Origin: an uncultured Clostridia bacterium
GTDB taxonomy: Bacteria; Bacillota; Clostridia; Oscillospirales; Acutalibacteraceae
Assembly (NCBI GenBank): GCA_946405475.1
Contig: CAMJHI010000005.1
Location: 1-23,843, forward strand
Direction: 5' to 3'
DNA: 23,843 nt
Both the position numbers and the translations under genes were made by a program. A model generated the notes under the pieces. That model did not search any database. It was not told where the DNA came from and was given only the letters and a program-made list of their open reading frames with translations. Positions 14,254 to 23,179 of the stretch are shown piece after piece; positions within the stretch are counted from its first letter, which is position 1, and each line of letters begins with the position of its first letter.

Positions 14254-15339
14254 TCAGCGAACCAGCGCCGTCAGCACCTGCGTCCACTGTTCGGCAACAG
14301 CGTCGCTGTGAAAGCCCTGAACCGTGGCGCGGCTTTGTTCGGACATGGCGCTGCGCAAAGCCGGATCGGCGATCAGCCGTTTGATGCGGTCGATCATTGC
14401 CGCATCATCCTTCGGATCACAAATGAAACCGTTTTTTCCATCCGTGATGATCTCCTTCGGGCCGGTGGCCACGTCAAACGCCACGAGCGGCAGCGAACAC
14501 GCCGCCCCCTCGAGCAGCGTCATCGGAAAGCCCTCGTATTTTGAGGTCATCACCATGAACGCGTAGTCGCCGTAACGGTCGTACAGGTCGCTCACCTGCC
14601 CCTTCAGGCACACCAGCTCCTGCAAATTCAGTTCGCGGATCGTTGCTTCCAACTGCCCGCGCATCGGCCCTTCGCCGTAAATATCCCAGCTCCAATCCGG
14701 GATCTCATCGAACACCGCCCGCGCAAGGCGCAGCAGCCGGCCGAAATCCTTCGGCACGGACAGCCGGCCGACGCTGACGATTTTTCGACTGTCCGCCCGG
14801 TAATGCGCCGGGCGATCCTCCAGCGCCGGGTCGAGCGGATTGTAGATATGCACGTTATGGGAACGCGGGAACCATTCGTTGTAAACGTCAAGCCCCTGCC
14901 GGGACAGTACGACGTTGCAGTCCGACGTTTTCGCGCCCAGACGACGGGAAAAGCCTTCCAATCGGAAATCCTCGGTCTGGTAGGGACTGGTATGCTCCCA
15001 GCAGACCGATTTGATCCCGCATTTTCTGGCGGCAAAGGTTGCGACCGGATAAAACTGAACGCCGCAGGCAATGATCACGTCCAGACGGTTTTCTTTGATA
15101 AACGAAAACACGTTCGACAGATATTTTTCTTTGACGATCGCCTTGCGCAGCGAGACTGACCGGGGATAGAGATAGGTGCAGGGAAACGAAATATCGTAAA
15201 TATCCGGCTTGCCGTTTTGAGAATAAGCCAAAGCAAACACGTCAAACGACGCCGACTGCTGCAGCCGGTTGCCGACGATGGAAACCGCCCTTGCGATGCC
15301 GCCGCCGGTGAAGCCGTCCAACAGAAAACCGATGCGCAT
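14254..15339 (-). CDS. Family 4 glycosyltransferase
   Basis: A 361-residue GT-B enzyme. The N-terminal glycine-rich loop is FLLDGFTGGGIARAVSIVG; the donor domain begins at KIVSVGRLSVPKDFGRLL and contains IYGEGPMRGQLEATI and the E-x7-E motif YEGFPMTLLEGAA, the retaining GT4 mark. It resembles GalNAc/galactose-type transferases of capsule clusters, but the donor cannot be assigned. The start codon directly follows the TGA of the polymerase gene, with AAAGGGG eight bases upstream, so the two are probably translationally coupled. Confidence 0.9.
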   Translation of the reverse strand: MRIGFLLDGFTGGGIARAVSIVGNRLQQSASFDVFALAYSQNGKPDIYDISFPCTYLYPRSVSLRKAIVKEKYLSNVFSFIKENRLDVIIACGVQFYPVATFAARKCGIKSVCWEHTSPYQTEDFRLEGFSRRLGAKTSDCNVVLSRQGLDVYNEWFPRSHNVHIYNPLDPALEDRPAHYRADSRKIVSVGRLSVPKDFGRLLRLARAVFDEIPDWSWDIYGEGPMRGQLEATIRELNLQELVCLKGQVSDLYDRYGDYAFMVMTSKYEGFPMTLLEGAACSLPLVAFDVATGPKEIITDGKNGFICDPKDDAAMIDRIKRLIADPALRSAMSEQSRATVQGFHSDAVAEQWTQVLTALVR

Positions 15340-16710
15340 TCAATGACCCCTTTCCACAGCGGTCACCGGCTCCGCCGCCCGCGGGCGGAACGGATTTTTC
15401 GCCGCCAGAGGCGACGCGTCGCCGATGATCAGTTTTTTCGGCGCCGACGCGCCGCTGAAATCGAAATCCATATCAAACACGATTTTGGCAATGAGCAGAT
15501 GGAACACGGAATCGTAGTAATACATCTCGCTCAGGAAGAAATACATCACGAAAATACAGAAGCCAATGCTGTAGTTCAACAGATTCTTCCTGACTTTCGT
15601 CGCGCGGATCGGCGTGCGCAGCGAAACGAGAAACAGCATGCTGCCGATAACGCCAACCGAATGCAGCATTTCGATATAAGTATTGTGAGCGGCGTGGGAA
15701 CGGGCGAACGGGGAGCTGACGCCGACGCCGAAGAAAAGCCGGAGAATATGCTCCCTGAAATCGTTGAAATACTGGTTCCAGATCACAGAGCGACCCGTGG
15801 TCAGCGAGCCGACGTCGGTCTTCCCGACGGAGAACCGCGTCATGATGATGTCCAAAAAGTTCGCTTTTCCCGAAAGCATGTACAGGCCAACCGCGCCCAG
15901 CAGCACAACAAAAAAGATCTGCATGCCTTTTCGCTTGGCTTTGGTGTTGCCGTAAAGCAAAACAACAATCGGCAGCGCCGACATCAGAAAAGCCGATTTG
16001 CTGTAGGTCTGGATCACAAACGAAAACAGCCCCGACAAAATGGCGATCATCAACACCGCGTTGATTTTTTTCTTGTGATAAAACAGCACGACGATGCACA
16101 TGGAAATGATCACGGCGACGGAATAATAGTTCGGGTCGGTGTCCAGACCGGAAAACCGGGCAACGTCTCCGTAACCATAGGATCGGCCGAGCTGTTTGGT
16201 GAGCGACAGCGCTGAGATCCGGAAAAAGTCGGAATCCAGATACGTGACCACAGAGGCCAGCAGCACCCCGGCCACGTAAAACGCCAGAACGCGGTCCATC
16301 CGGAAGGTTTCCTTGTTGTTCATCACATAGCTGATCAGGAGCATATAAACGATCAGCTTGATGGTTTTCAGCGCGTCGATGTTCTGATTGACGATCTGGA
16401 TGATGACCAGATAAGCGGCAAACAGCAAAATAAGCGGCTCAAGCTGCCGTTTTTGAAGGATCACTCGCAGGACATACAAAAAAATAAGATAGGTATAAAA
16501 GGAGGTGCTGTCCGGCCCCGGTTTGAAGATGTTGGCCATATTCAGCAGAAAAGCCAGCAGATACAGCGCTTCATCGACCCCGGCCATGACCAGGTAAACA
16601 GCGGAAAGACCCAGCGCGGCATAGGCAAACAGGCTGCTGTGCGTGCCGAACACGACGAGCAGGGCGATGACCGGAAACGCAAGCGTTTTCATCAGCCGTA
16701 CCGGGTTCAT
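15340..16710 (-). CDS. O-antigen polymerase/ligase-like membrane protein (Wzy_C family)
   Basis: A 456-residue protein with about eleven or twelve membrane segments and the Wzy_C/O-antigen-ligase landmarks ARFSGLDTDPNYYSV, TTGRSVIWNQYF, and a large extracellular loop followed by SHAAHNTYIEMLHSVGVIG, whose histidine is conserved in ligases. Proteins of this family either polymerise repeat units or attach finished glycan to an acceptor on the outer face. In an operon exporting through Wzm/Wzt, a ligase or secondary polymerase role is as likely as a Wzy role. The C-terminus (about 410-456) is a polar, basic cytoplasmic tail. The ATG at 16710 has AAAGGAG ten bases upstream; the gap to the preceding stop is five bases. 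Confidence 0.85.
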   Translation of the reverse strand: MNPVRLMKTLAFPVIALLVVFGTHSSLFAYAALGLSAVYLVMAGVDEALYLLAFLLNMANIFKPGPDSTSFYTYLIFLYVLRVILQKRQLEPLILLFAAYLVIIQIVNQNIDALKTIKLIVYMLLISYVMNNKETFRMDRVLAFYVAGVLLASVVTYLDSDFFRISALSLTKQLGRSYGYGDVARFSGLDTDPNYYSVAVIISMCIVVLFYHKKKINAVLMIAILSGLFSFVIQTYSKSAFLMSALPIVVLLYGNTKAKRKGMQIFFVVLLGAVGLYMLSGKANFLDIIMTRFSVGKTDVGSLTTGRSVIWNQYFNDFREHILRLFFGVGVSSPFARSHAAHNTYIEMLHSVGVIGSMLFLVSLRTPIRATKVRKNLLNYSIGFCIFVMYFFLSEMYYYDSVFHLLIAKIVFDMDFDFSGASAPKKLIIGDASPLAAKNPFRPRAAEPVTAVERGH

Positions 16711-16715
16711 ACTGC

Positions 16716-17948
16716 TTACTCTCCTTTCGCTTCGATGGGTTGACCGACCGCGTGGTCGAGATAGCGGCGGGCCGCCAGACTGTCGCTGTACTGAAGCGCG
16801 GTGTCGTGCGCGGCGGCGGACATTTGTTGTTTTTCGGCCGCCGTCATACGGGCGATCCTGCCGAACGTTTCGGCCAGCGCCGCGGCGTTGCCCTCCTCAC
16901 ACAGAAAGCCGTTGACGCCGTCCTCGATGATGCCGTCAACGCCGCCGAAGCGGGAAGCGATCACCAGACAGCCGTGCAGCATGGCTTCGATGTAGACGAG
17001 ACCGAAGGTCTCCCGCTTGCTGATGAGCACGAAAACGTCGCTGGTGCGCATGCGTTCCTGCAGCTCTTCCCGCGAGATCTGCCCGATGAGCTTCACGTTT
17101 TCGGCAACGCGGTGAGCCTGAGCGTGCGCCTGCAGCTTTTCTTTCAGCGGGCCGTCCCCCGCAATGATCAGCTCAAAGCCCTGATCAAGCTGTCTGGCCG
17201 CCGCCTCGATGATCGCGTCGATCTTTTTATATTCGACCAACCGCGCGGCCGTGATCAGCCTGAGCCGCGGCGAAGCAAAGTCACGCCGCGGCAATTCGCC
17301 GTGCTGCGCGATGAACTGATCGGGAATGCCGGAGGCCGCAATAAACGGCTCCTGACGAAGGCGAAGATACGCCCCGGCCGCCTGAGCAGCCGAACGCGAA
17401 CGAAAGCCGACGTGATCGATCCGGTCAAGATACTGCTGCGCGTTGAATTTATCGCAGATCTCTTTGGTATAATCCGCGTGGAAAACAAACGCCGACTTCG
17501 CCTGATAATGCTCGGCCAAGGCGGGCACAAGCATGAGCTGCGGATTGACCCAGTGCCCGGTCACAACGTCCGGGCGAAAATCCAGCTCCGCGAGCAGATC
17601 CAGGATCGTGTCGAGCTGTTTGCGGATCACCGCTTTGGAAAACCGGCCGTGCGGGATATATTTCACCATCGGCAGGTTCTCTACCGTGACGCCATGATCG
17701 TCGTAACGAAAGCGCTTTGTCCAGAGCCGGTCGGGCGCCCGGGACACGTCAAAGGAGCGTGTCAGCAGCCTTTTCAGCCGGTTGGCGGCCGCGTAATACA
17801 CCGCGGGGAAGGTGGAAGAATCCACGATCACGACAACGCGGTGACCCTGCCGCACCCATTCACGGGCAAAGCTGCCGACGATCTTCGTGCGGTCGGCGTT
17901 CGTATCTTTTTCATGAGGGTATTCACTTGCCAAAACCAGAATATTCAT
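16716..17948 (-). CDS. Family 4 glycosyltransferase
   Basis: A 410-residue GT-B enzyme opening MNILVLASEYPHEKDTNADR. Its donor-binding half holds LRLITAARLVEYKKIDAIIE, LIIAGDGPLKEKLQ, and the E-x7-E motif as RETFGLVYIEAMLHGCLVIA, followed by FGGVDGIIEDGVNGFLCEEG. It is a retaining sugar-nucleotide transferase of cytoplasmic glycan assembly; the sugar is not predictable. The ATG at 17948 has AGGGGA five bases upstream and starts nine bases after the stop of the heparinase-like gene. High GC content resembles that of the neighbouring upstream genes. Confidence 0.9.
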   Translation of the reverse strand: MNILVLASEYPHEKDTNADRTKIVGSFAREWVRQGHRVVVIVDSSTFPAVYYAAANRLKRLLTRSFDVSRAPDRLWTKRFRYDDHGVTVENLPMVKYIPHGRFSKAVIRKQLDTILDLLAELDFRPDVVTGHWVNPQLMLVPALAEHYQAKSAFVFHADYTKEICDKFNAQQYLDRIDHVGFRSRSAAQAAGAYLRLRQEPFIAASGIPDQFIAQHGELPRRDFASPRLRLITAARLVEYKKIDAIIEAAARQLDQGFELIIAGDGPLKEKLQAHAQAHRVAENVKLIGQISREELQERMRTSDVFVLISKRETFGLVYIEAMLHGCLVIASRFGGVDGIIEDGVNGFLCEEGNAAALAETFGRIARMTAAEKQQMSAAAHDTALQYSDSLAARRYLDHAVGQPIEAKGE

Positions 17949-17957
17949 GGCCGTCCC

Positions 17958-20609
17958 CTATTCTTCGTCGATTCTCATGGCCGTTCCGTCCCGGTGAACG
18001 ACCGCGACGGGATAGCACCACAGGGCATCCCCCGTGCCGTTGGGGAACTGAATGGCGCCGTACTGCAGCAGCTTCATCGGCCAAAGATCTTTTTTGAAAC
18101 GGAGGACCTCGTGCGGCTGCAGATCGCCGTCGATCCTGACAAGCACCGTTTCGTCAGACAGAATGCCCGCGCCGCGCTTGCGCGAAAGCCACGAAAGCGG
18201 GCCGCGGTTGGTTTCATCCGGCTCCACCGTTGTGGCAAAATAGCAGGCGTAATGGTAAAAGGTTCCGTAAATGCAGGAGCCGTTCATGGGGCAGACTGCC
18301 TCGGGCTCGCTGCCGGGACGCAGCAAATAGACGTAGTTTTTTTCGTTCACCGCGTCGGTCGCATACAGCAGACCCTGCGGCGTGTCAAATCCGATCACGG
18401 CGCGGTATTGCTGCCGACCGGTCCTGACTTTTTCCAACTGCTGAAAATCGGGATCCGCCCGATAGATGCCGGCCTCCGGCTCCTGATCGCCGGTGAACAC
18501 GTAATAACCGCCGGACAGGCAGGGAATGACGTTGTGAACGTGGCGGATCTGCCCCGGCGCGAAGGTGAAGACGGTTTCCACCGTCAGATCGGGCTTCAGC
18601 CCGTAAAGGCAGACGGCCTCGCGGTTCGGATTGGAGCCGTAATCGCCCCACACGGCCAGCCAGCGCCCCTGCGTGGCCAGCACGTTGAGCGGGCTGGAAA
18701 AGCCCTCACGCGCGGTGAAAACCGGCCGGGTCTCACGCAAAGCAAGATCGGTCAGATACAGCCGCCGATCCGCCGCCAGAAGCATTCTGTGATCGTCGAT
18801 CGGGAACGCGGCGCGCGGCTCCCGCCGGAAGAGTCTGACCAGCAGACGCGATTTGTCTTTGAACGACGCGCCGAACACGTTGCCGCATTCCGTCAGCCCG
18901 TCATGCCCGGGCGACCAGAGGTGACCCTTGGCATACAGGATCAGTCTGCCGTTCAAAAATGCCAGCGGCTTACAGCCGCGATAGGCGGACGCGGTCGGCA
19001 CCGGGTCTGCGGCCGGCAGCGGCTGCGATGGTTTCAGCGAATAGGTGACGGCGTCGGTTTCATGCAGCGTCACGCAATCGACGCTTTCCGTCTGACCGTA
19101 ATCGACCGCGTACGGCATACTGCCGCGTTCGACCTTGCCCCGAACGACCTGAACGCCCCACTGCTGCGGCTGCGCCAGATGAACGAACGAGGTGAGCGAC
19201 CGGCCTTCCGCCCGATCTTCGACGAGCAGGCCTTCGTCGCTGAGTGTGATCGACCGCTCGACGCGATGGCCGTTCTGATCGGTCATTTCCATTTTTATGG
19301 ACGAATCCGTCACGTCGAGCACCTTGGTGCTGCTCCGCTTTGCCAGACGGAAAGCGCTCCAGCACTGGCTCTGCTCCGTGGAATCCGCCATGACCGTGTT
19401 GTGCGCGGCGGTGCCGCGGTAAAACGCGCGCTCCCGGCACTGATAAGCGTAGGTGCCGCAATTGACCGCCACCGGCGCGCCGTCACAGAACAGCTCATAG
19501 CTCATGGCGTCGCAATGCGCGTGGCCGGGGATATAGGCGGGGCCGGGCTGCCCGGCGTCCACGATCAATTTCAGGCGGCGCTCCCCCGCCGTGCGTTGAA
19601 AAACATAGAACCCGGCGGCCTCCAACCGGCCGCAGAAACGGGGCGTCAGCCCGAAATAAGCTCCGGCAGTCTGCATCAGCGCCGCAAGGCTTTTGGCCAC
19701 ATTATTGCCGCAGTCGTTGAACAGCGGCAGACGGTCAAGTCCTTCCTCGAACGAATACGCGGCGTTGAGCATGGCCGGCAGATAAGCTTCCAGCTCGCTT
19801 TGCGCCCGGTCGGCTTTTCGCAGCGCTGCCGTGACGCGCAGCAGCCCCTCGAACACGATCTTGTGATACATGGGGCTGAGTTCAAAATGCATGCCGTCGG
19901 GCAGGATCTCCTCCCGGCATTCTTCTTTCAAAAGGGCGAGCGCCCGTTCCAGCACCGGCTGATCGTCGAAAAAGAGCGACGCCAGCACAAGGCTTTTCAG
20001 ATCTTCAAAATAGTGGTTGCCGAGCACGTCCTTTTCCAGATGCGCGGCCAGATGCCGATACTGCTCGTGCAGCGAATGCAAAAAGGCGGTTCGGGTCTCG
20101 TCCGGCAGGGCTTCACCGGCGCAGGCGTAGTAACTGATCCACGTCACGATACGCAGCGCCGTGGTGAACGGCGCCCACGCGGGCTGCGTGCCCTTGGGGT
20201 TCGCGCCGATCCAACCGGTGATCATTTCGACCGTTTTGTCGAAATAGCGAATATCGCCGCTGCTCTTCCAGGCGTGCAGCAGCGAAAACAGATATTCAAA
20301 ATAGTGCAGGTTATAATTCCACAGGGCGGACTTGTCGGCAAACTGCCAGGGGGATTTCCAGTCGAATGCCACCGTTTCGTGCAGAATCGTCAGCTGATCC
20401 TGCATCAGCTCTTCCGCCGGGAAGCGCGCCAGAAAGACAGGGTCGAAATCAAGCTCGGGCGGGCTGAACACCGCCCGCACAGCCGAAAACGACTCGGCTG
20501 GTGTGACGCCCAGAGAACACGACAGACCCAGCTTTTTCTGCACGCGGGAAAACACCTGGACAGGCCGCATCGTGCGAATCGTGTGATAATACAGGGACAG
20601 TCTGCCCAT
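17958..20609 (-). CDS. Heparinase II/III-like lyase fused to a beta-propeller-like domain
   Basis: 883 residues from ATG 20609, fixed by AGGAGG eight bases upstream; the GTG at 20618 falls in that site. Residue numbers below count from the GTG (subtract three). The helical lyase toroid (about 60-340) includes ALWNYNLHYFEYL, Asn201-His202 in LGNHYF and Tyr251-His252 in SPMYHK; the beta-sandwich has PGHAHCDAMSYEL (His366/His368) and AAHNTVMADSTEQSQCWSAF (His406). These match the His/Tyr/His set of heparinase II-type lyases, which cleave uronic-acid polysaccharides. From about 548 to 886 follows a region unlike the family, with blade-like repeats (GGYYVFTGDQEPEAGIYRAD, GLLYATDAVNEKNYVYLL), read as a beta-propeller. 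No signal peptide is present, so it probably acts inside the cell or at the inner membrane face. In capsule operons such proteins may trim or modify the polymer. The fusion is unusual. Confidence 0.83.
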   Translation of the reverse strand: MGRLSLYYHTIRTMRPVQVFSRVQKKLGLSCSLGVTPAESFSAVRAVFSPPELDFDPVFLARFPAEELMQDQLTILHETVAFDWKSPWQFADKSALWNYNLHYFEYLFSLLHAWKSSGDIRYFDKTVEMITGWIGANPKGTQPAWAPFTTALRIVTWISYYACAGEALPDETRTAFLHSLHEQYRHLAAHLEKDVLGNHYFEDLKSLVLASLFFDDQPVLERALALLKEECREEILPDGMHFELSPMYHKIVFEGLLRVTAALRKADRAQSELEAYLPAMLNAAYSFEEGLDRLPLFNDCGNNVAKSLAALMQTAGAYFGLTPRFCGRLEAAGFYVFQRTAGERRLKLIVDAGQPGPAYIPGHAHCDAMSYELFCDGAPVAVNCGTYAYQCRERAFYRGTAAHNTVMADSTEQSQCWSAFRLAKRSSTKVLDVTDSSIKMEMTDQNGHRVERSITLSDEGLLVEDRAEGRSLTSFVHLAQPQQWGVQVVRGKVERGSMPYAVDYGQTESVDCVTLHETDAVTYSLKPSQPLPAADPVPTASAYRGCKPLAFLNGRLILYAKGHLWSPGHDGLTECGNVFGASFKDKSRLLVRLFRREPRAAFPIDDHRMLLAADRRLYLTDLALRETRPVFTAREGFSSPLNVLATQGRWLAVWGDYGSNPNREAVCLYGLKPDLTVETVFTFAPGQIRHVHNVIPCLSGGYYVFTGDQEPEAGIYRADPDFQQLEKVRTGRQQYRAVIGFDTPQGLLYATDAVNEKNYVYLLRPGSEPEAVCPMNGSCIYGTFYHYACYFATTVEPDETNRGPLSWLSRKRGAGILSDETVLVRIDGDLQPHEVLRFKKDLWPMKLLQYGAIQFPNGTGDALWCYPVAVVHRDGTAMRIDEE

Positions 20610-20640
20610 CGTTTTCACCTCCTGCCGGATCGTTCAGCGT

Positions 20641-21861
20641 TCAGATATGGTAAACCCCGGGAAGCGGGCAGATGTTGTGACAATCCAGAACGATTTTTCC
20701 GGCGAGCTTGTTCATGTTTTCTTTGATCTCGTCATGCTTGACCATGAGCACCACAAAATCGACGCTGTCAAGGAATTCATCCAGATCGTGGACCTGATTC
20801 TCCGCGATATCGCTGCGAACGAACGGGTCGTAAACCTTCAGACCCGGCGCAAGATGGCGCTTCTGACTTTCGAGAAGCTGCAAAGTCGGCGATTCGCGGC
20901 AGTCGTCGACGTTTTCTTTATAGGTCAGGCCGTAAAGCCCCACGCGCGTGAGATCGGTCATGCCCTTTTCCTGCATGATCTCATAAATGCGGTTGAGCAC
21001 AAAATCGGGCATGCCGTCGTTCGTTTTCATGGATTCGTCGATCACCCGCGCAAGACCGGGGTAATCGCCCACCAAAAACCACGGATCCACGGAAATGCAG
21101 TGACCGCCCACGCCGGGACCCGGGTTGAGGATGTTGACACGCGGGTGCATGTTGCAGATGCGGATGATCTCGTAGACGTCCATATTGTCATAACGGCAGA
21201 TTTTTGCCAGCTCGTTGGCAAACGCGATGTTGACCGCGCGGAAGGTGTTTTCGACCACCTTGGTCATTTCCGCCGTCTGGATATCGGTGACGACGATCTC
21301 ACCTTCGCAGAAGGAGGCGTACATCTGTTTGATCGCCTCGCCGGTTTCCCTGTCATCCGCGCCGATGGTGCGGTTGTTGTGAATCAGCTCAAACAGCATG
21401 TTGCCGGGAATGATGCGCTCGGGCGCGTGCACCAGACGGATCTCCTTGCCCGTTTCGGCGCAGGCCGCTTTGACCTCGGGACGCACGTATTTTTCGATCG
21501 TACCGGGCGAGACCGTGGATTCGATCACCACCGTCGCGCTGTCCGGGCAGACCTGAATCACCTGCTTCACAGCCGCCACCACGTAGCCGGGGTCGACTTT
21601 TTTGCTGAATTTGTCGTAAGGCGTCGGCACGGACACGATGTAGGTGTCCGTGGTCTGGTATTCGGTGGTGAACCGGATCCCGGCCGAAAGAGCCTGTTGG
21701 AACAGCTCATCCAGCCCCTTTTCTTCAAACGTCGTTTTTCCCGCCTGCAGCGTTTCGACCAGCTGCGCGTTATAATCCGTGCCGACGACTTCGACACCGT
21801 GAGAAGCCAGCATCAGCGCTGTCGGCAGCCCGATGTAGCCCAAACCAATTACGTTTACCAT
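20641..21861 (-). CDS. wecC: UDP-N-acetyl-D-mannosamine dehydrogenase (WecC-type)
   Basis: A 406-residue enzyme of usual length: NAD-binding Rossmann motif VIGLGYIGLPTA (4-15), VVIESTVSPGT, the ligand segment HAPERIIPGNMLFELIHNNR characteristic of WecC/TuaD-type UDP-HexNAc dehydrogenases, Lys201 and Asn205 in MTKVVENTFRAVNIA, and the catalytic Cys255 in GVGGHCISVDPWFL. It oxidises C6 of UDP-ManNAc twice to give UDP-ManNAcA, a precursor of acidic surface glycans. The WecB epimerase that would supply UDP-ManNAc is not in this window, so UDP-GlcNAc or another UDP-HexNAc substrate cannot be excluded. The ATG has AAGGAG nine bases upstream. Its product would provide the uronic acid that the neighbouring lyase-like protein could recognise. 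Confidence 0.9.
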   Translation of the reverse strand: MVNVIGLGYIGLPTALMLASHGVEVVGTDYNAQLVETLQAGKTTFEEKGLDELFQQALSAGIRFTTEYQTTDTYIVSVPTPYDKFSKKVDPGYVVAAVKQVIQVCPDSATVVIESTVSPGTIEKYVRPEVKAACAETGKEIRLVHAPERIIPGNMLFELIHNNRTIGADDRETGEAIKQMYASFCEGEIVVTDIQTAEMTKVVENTFRAVNIAFANELAKICRYDNMDVYEIIRICNMHPRVNILNPGPGVGGHCISVDPWFLVGDYPGLARVIDESMKTNDGMPDFVLNRIYEIMQEKGMTDLTRVGLYGLTYKENVDDCRESPTLQLLESQKRHLAPGLKVYDPFVRSDIAENQVHDLDEFLDSVDFVVLMVKHDEIKENMNKLAGKIVLDCHNICPLPGVYHI

Positions 21862-21911
21862 GATCTATGGCTCCTTTTCGTAGTAATGTCAGTACAGGAT
21901 AAACCCTGCGA

Positions 21912-23114
21912 TCATTTGCCGCAAAGCGTGTGCAGCTCTTTTTCAAAAGCGGCGGCCGCGGCCTGCCGGGAATATTTTTCGCGCACCAGGCGGGTCGCCT
22001 GCTCCCGGCGCGCTTCGTAGGCGGCATAGCGGTCGACCATTTCGTCGAACACCGCGGGAAGCTCCTGCGGCCGATCCGGCGAAACGCAGGCGCCGAACCC
22101 GGTTTCTTCGATCAGGCTCTCGGCGTCGCCCGCCGCCAGCAGCAGCACGGGGCACCCGATGCCCAGCGCCTCAAAGGCTTTGGTCGGCACGGAATCCGTC
22201 ATCTTGCCGCTTTTCAGCGGGATCAGGCTGATCTTGGCGCGGGAAAGCACCGAAAAGACCTTTTCATGATCCAGCACGCCGCAGAACCTGACGTTGGTCA
22301 GCCCCTCGTCAGCCGCTCGCTGTTCCAGCGCCTCCTTCTCGGCGCCCTTGCCGAAAAAGAGGAACTGCACCTCCCGGTGCTTCGTGGCGGCCGCCAGATC
22401 CAGCAGCACGCCGAGCCCCTGCGCCAGACCGATGTTGCCGATATAAACGCAGGTGAACGTTTTGTCGAGCCCGAACCGATCCACGACCTCCTGATCGAAG
22501 GCGGAATCGAGAATGGATTCGTCAAACCCGTTTTGCACCAGCCGCACTTTATCGGGCCGCCGCTTATCGCGCTGACGCGCATAGCCATCCAGCTTGACCA
22601 CCTTGCCGGGCGTGACCGTCGTGATCAGGTCGGCATGCTTATACAGAAAGCCGGTCACTTTGGTGAACAGCTTACAGTACAGGCTGTCTTTTTCAAAGCT
22701 GCCCATTTCCAGCGCAACGTCCGGCCAGATGTCGCGCACGTCATAAACGAGCTTGGCGTGCTTGAGCTTTGCGATCAGCCAGCCCGAAACGCCGAGCAGG
22801 GCGGGCGGCGACGTTGTGATGACCACGTCGGCCCTGCCTGCCTTCGCCGCCGTAAACACCGACGTGAAGGCAAAGGAAAGGTTGTTGAGCAGGCGCATCA
22901 CGGTCGTTTTTTTCTTCATGCGTACCGCGGGGGAATAGAGGATCCGCTCCGGCCGGGCCGCGGGATCCGCTGCGCCGCTTCGTTTGTTGTCGGCGCTTGT
23001 GATCACCGTCACCCTGTTGCCGGCGCGCACGAAAGCATCCGTGAGCACCTGCATGCGGTAAGCGCACGCCTGCGCGGTCGGATAATATTCGTCACTGTGA
23101 ATGATAATGTTCAT
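21912..23114 (-). CDS. WbuB-like family 4 glycosyltransferase
   Basis: 400 residues from ATG 23114 (MNIIIHSDEYYPTAQACAYR). The GTG at 23126 would add four residues but has no better ribosome site. The acceptor half has TTSPPALLGVSGWLIAK and LVYDVRDIWPDVALEMG, both typical of WbuB/WcaI-like transferases; the donor half has VQNGFDESILD, CVYIGNIGLAQGLGVLLDLA and a degenerate E-x7-E region (DSVPTKAFEALGIGCPVLL, first Glu replaced by Ser). In other clusters such enzymes add the second sugar, often an N-acetyl-aminohexose, to the undecaprenyl-diphospho-sugar made by the initiating transferase encoded just before. The ribosome site (GGTG) is weak. It lies 65 bases after the sugar-transferase stop. 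Confidence 0.88.
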   Translation of the reverse strand: MNIIIHSDEYYPTAQACAYRMQVLTDAFVRAGNRVTVITSADNKRSGAADPAARPERILYSPAVRMKKKTTVMRLLNNLSFAFTSVFTAAKAGRADVVITTSPPALLGVSGWLIAKLKHAKLVYDVRDIWPDVALEMGSFEKDSLYCKLFTKVTGFLYKHADLITTVTPGKVVKLDGYARQRDKRRPDKVRLVQNGFDESILDSAFDQEVVDRFGLDKTFTCVYIGNIGLAQGLGVLLDLAAATKHREVQFLFFGKGAEKEALEQRAADEGLTNVRFCGVLDHEKVFSVLSRAKISLIPLKSGKMTDSVPTKAFEALGIGCPVLLLAAGDAESLIEETGFGACVSPDRPQELPAVFDEMVDRYAAYEARREQATRLVREKYSRQAAAAAFEKELHTLCGK

Positions 23115-23179
23115 GGTTCGGTTCACCGTTTCTTTCTCGAAGCATCAAGTCGTATGGATAGAAACACACCGTACTATAT

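Noticed and set aside
20610..20618. GTG start for the heparinase-like gene
   Set aside because: The GTG overlaps the AGGAGG ribosome site; the ATG at 20609 has ideal eight-base spacing.
16740..20726. 1328-codon open frame on the plus strand opposite three operon genes
   Set aside because: The minus strand holds three clear protein families over the same stretch. The plus-strand product is rich in Arg, His, Gln and Gly without domains, as expected of a frame opposite high-GC coding DNA, and has no ribosome site.
23140..23175. Possible hairpin between the sugar transferase and the WbuB-like gene
   Set aside because: Only a five-pair stem with a central mismatch and a large loop and no T-tract; not convincing as terminator or regulator.
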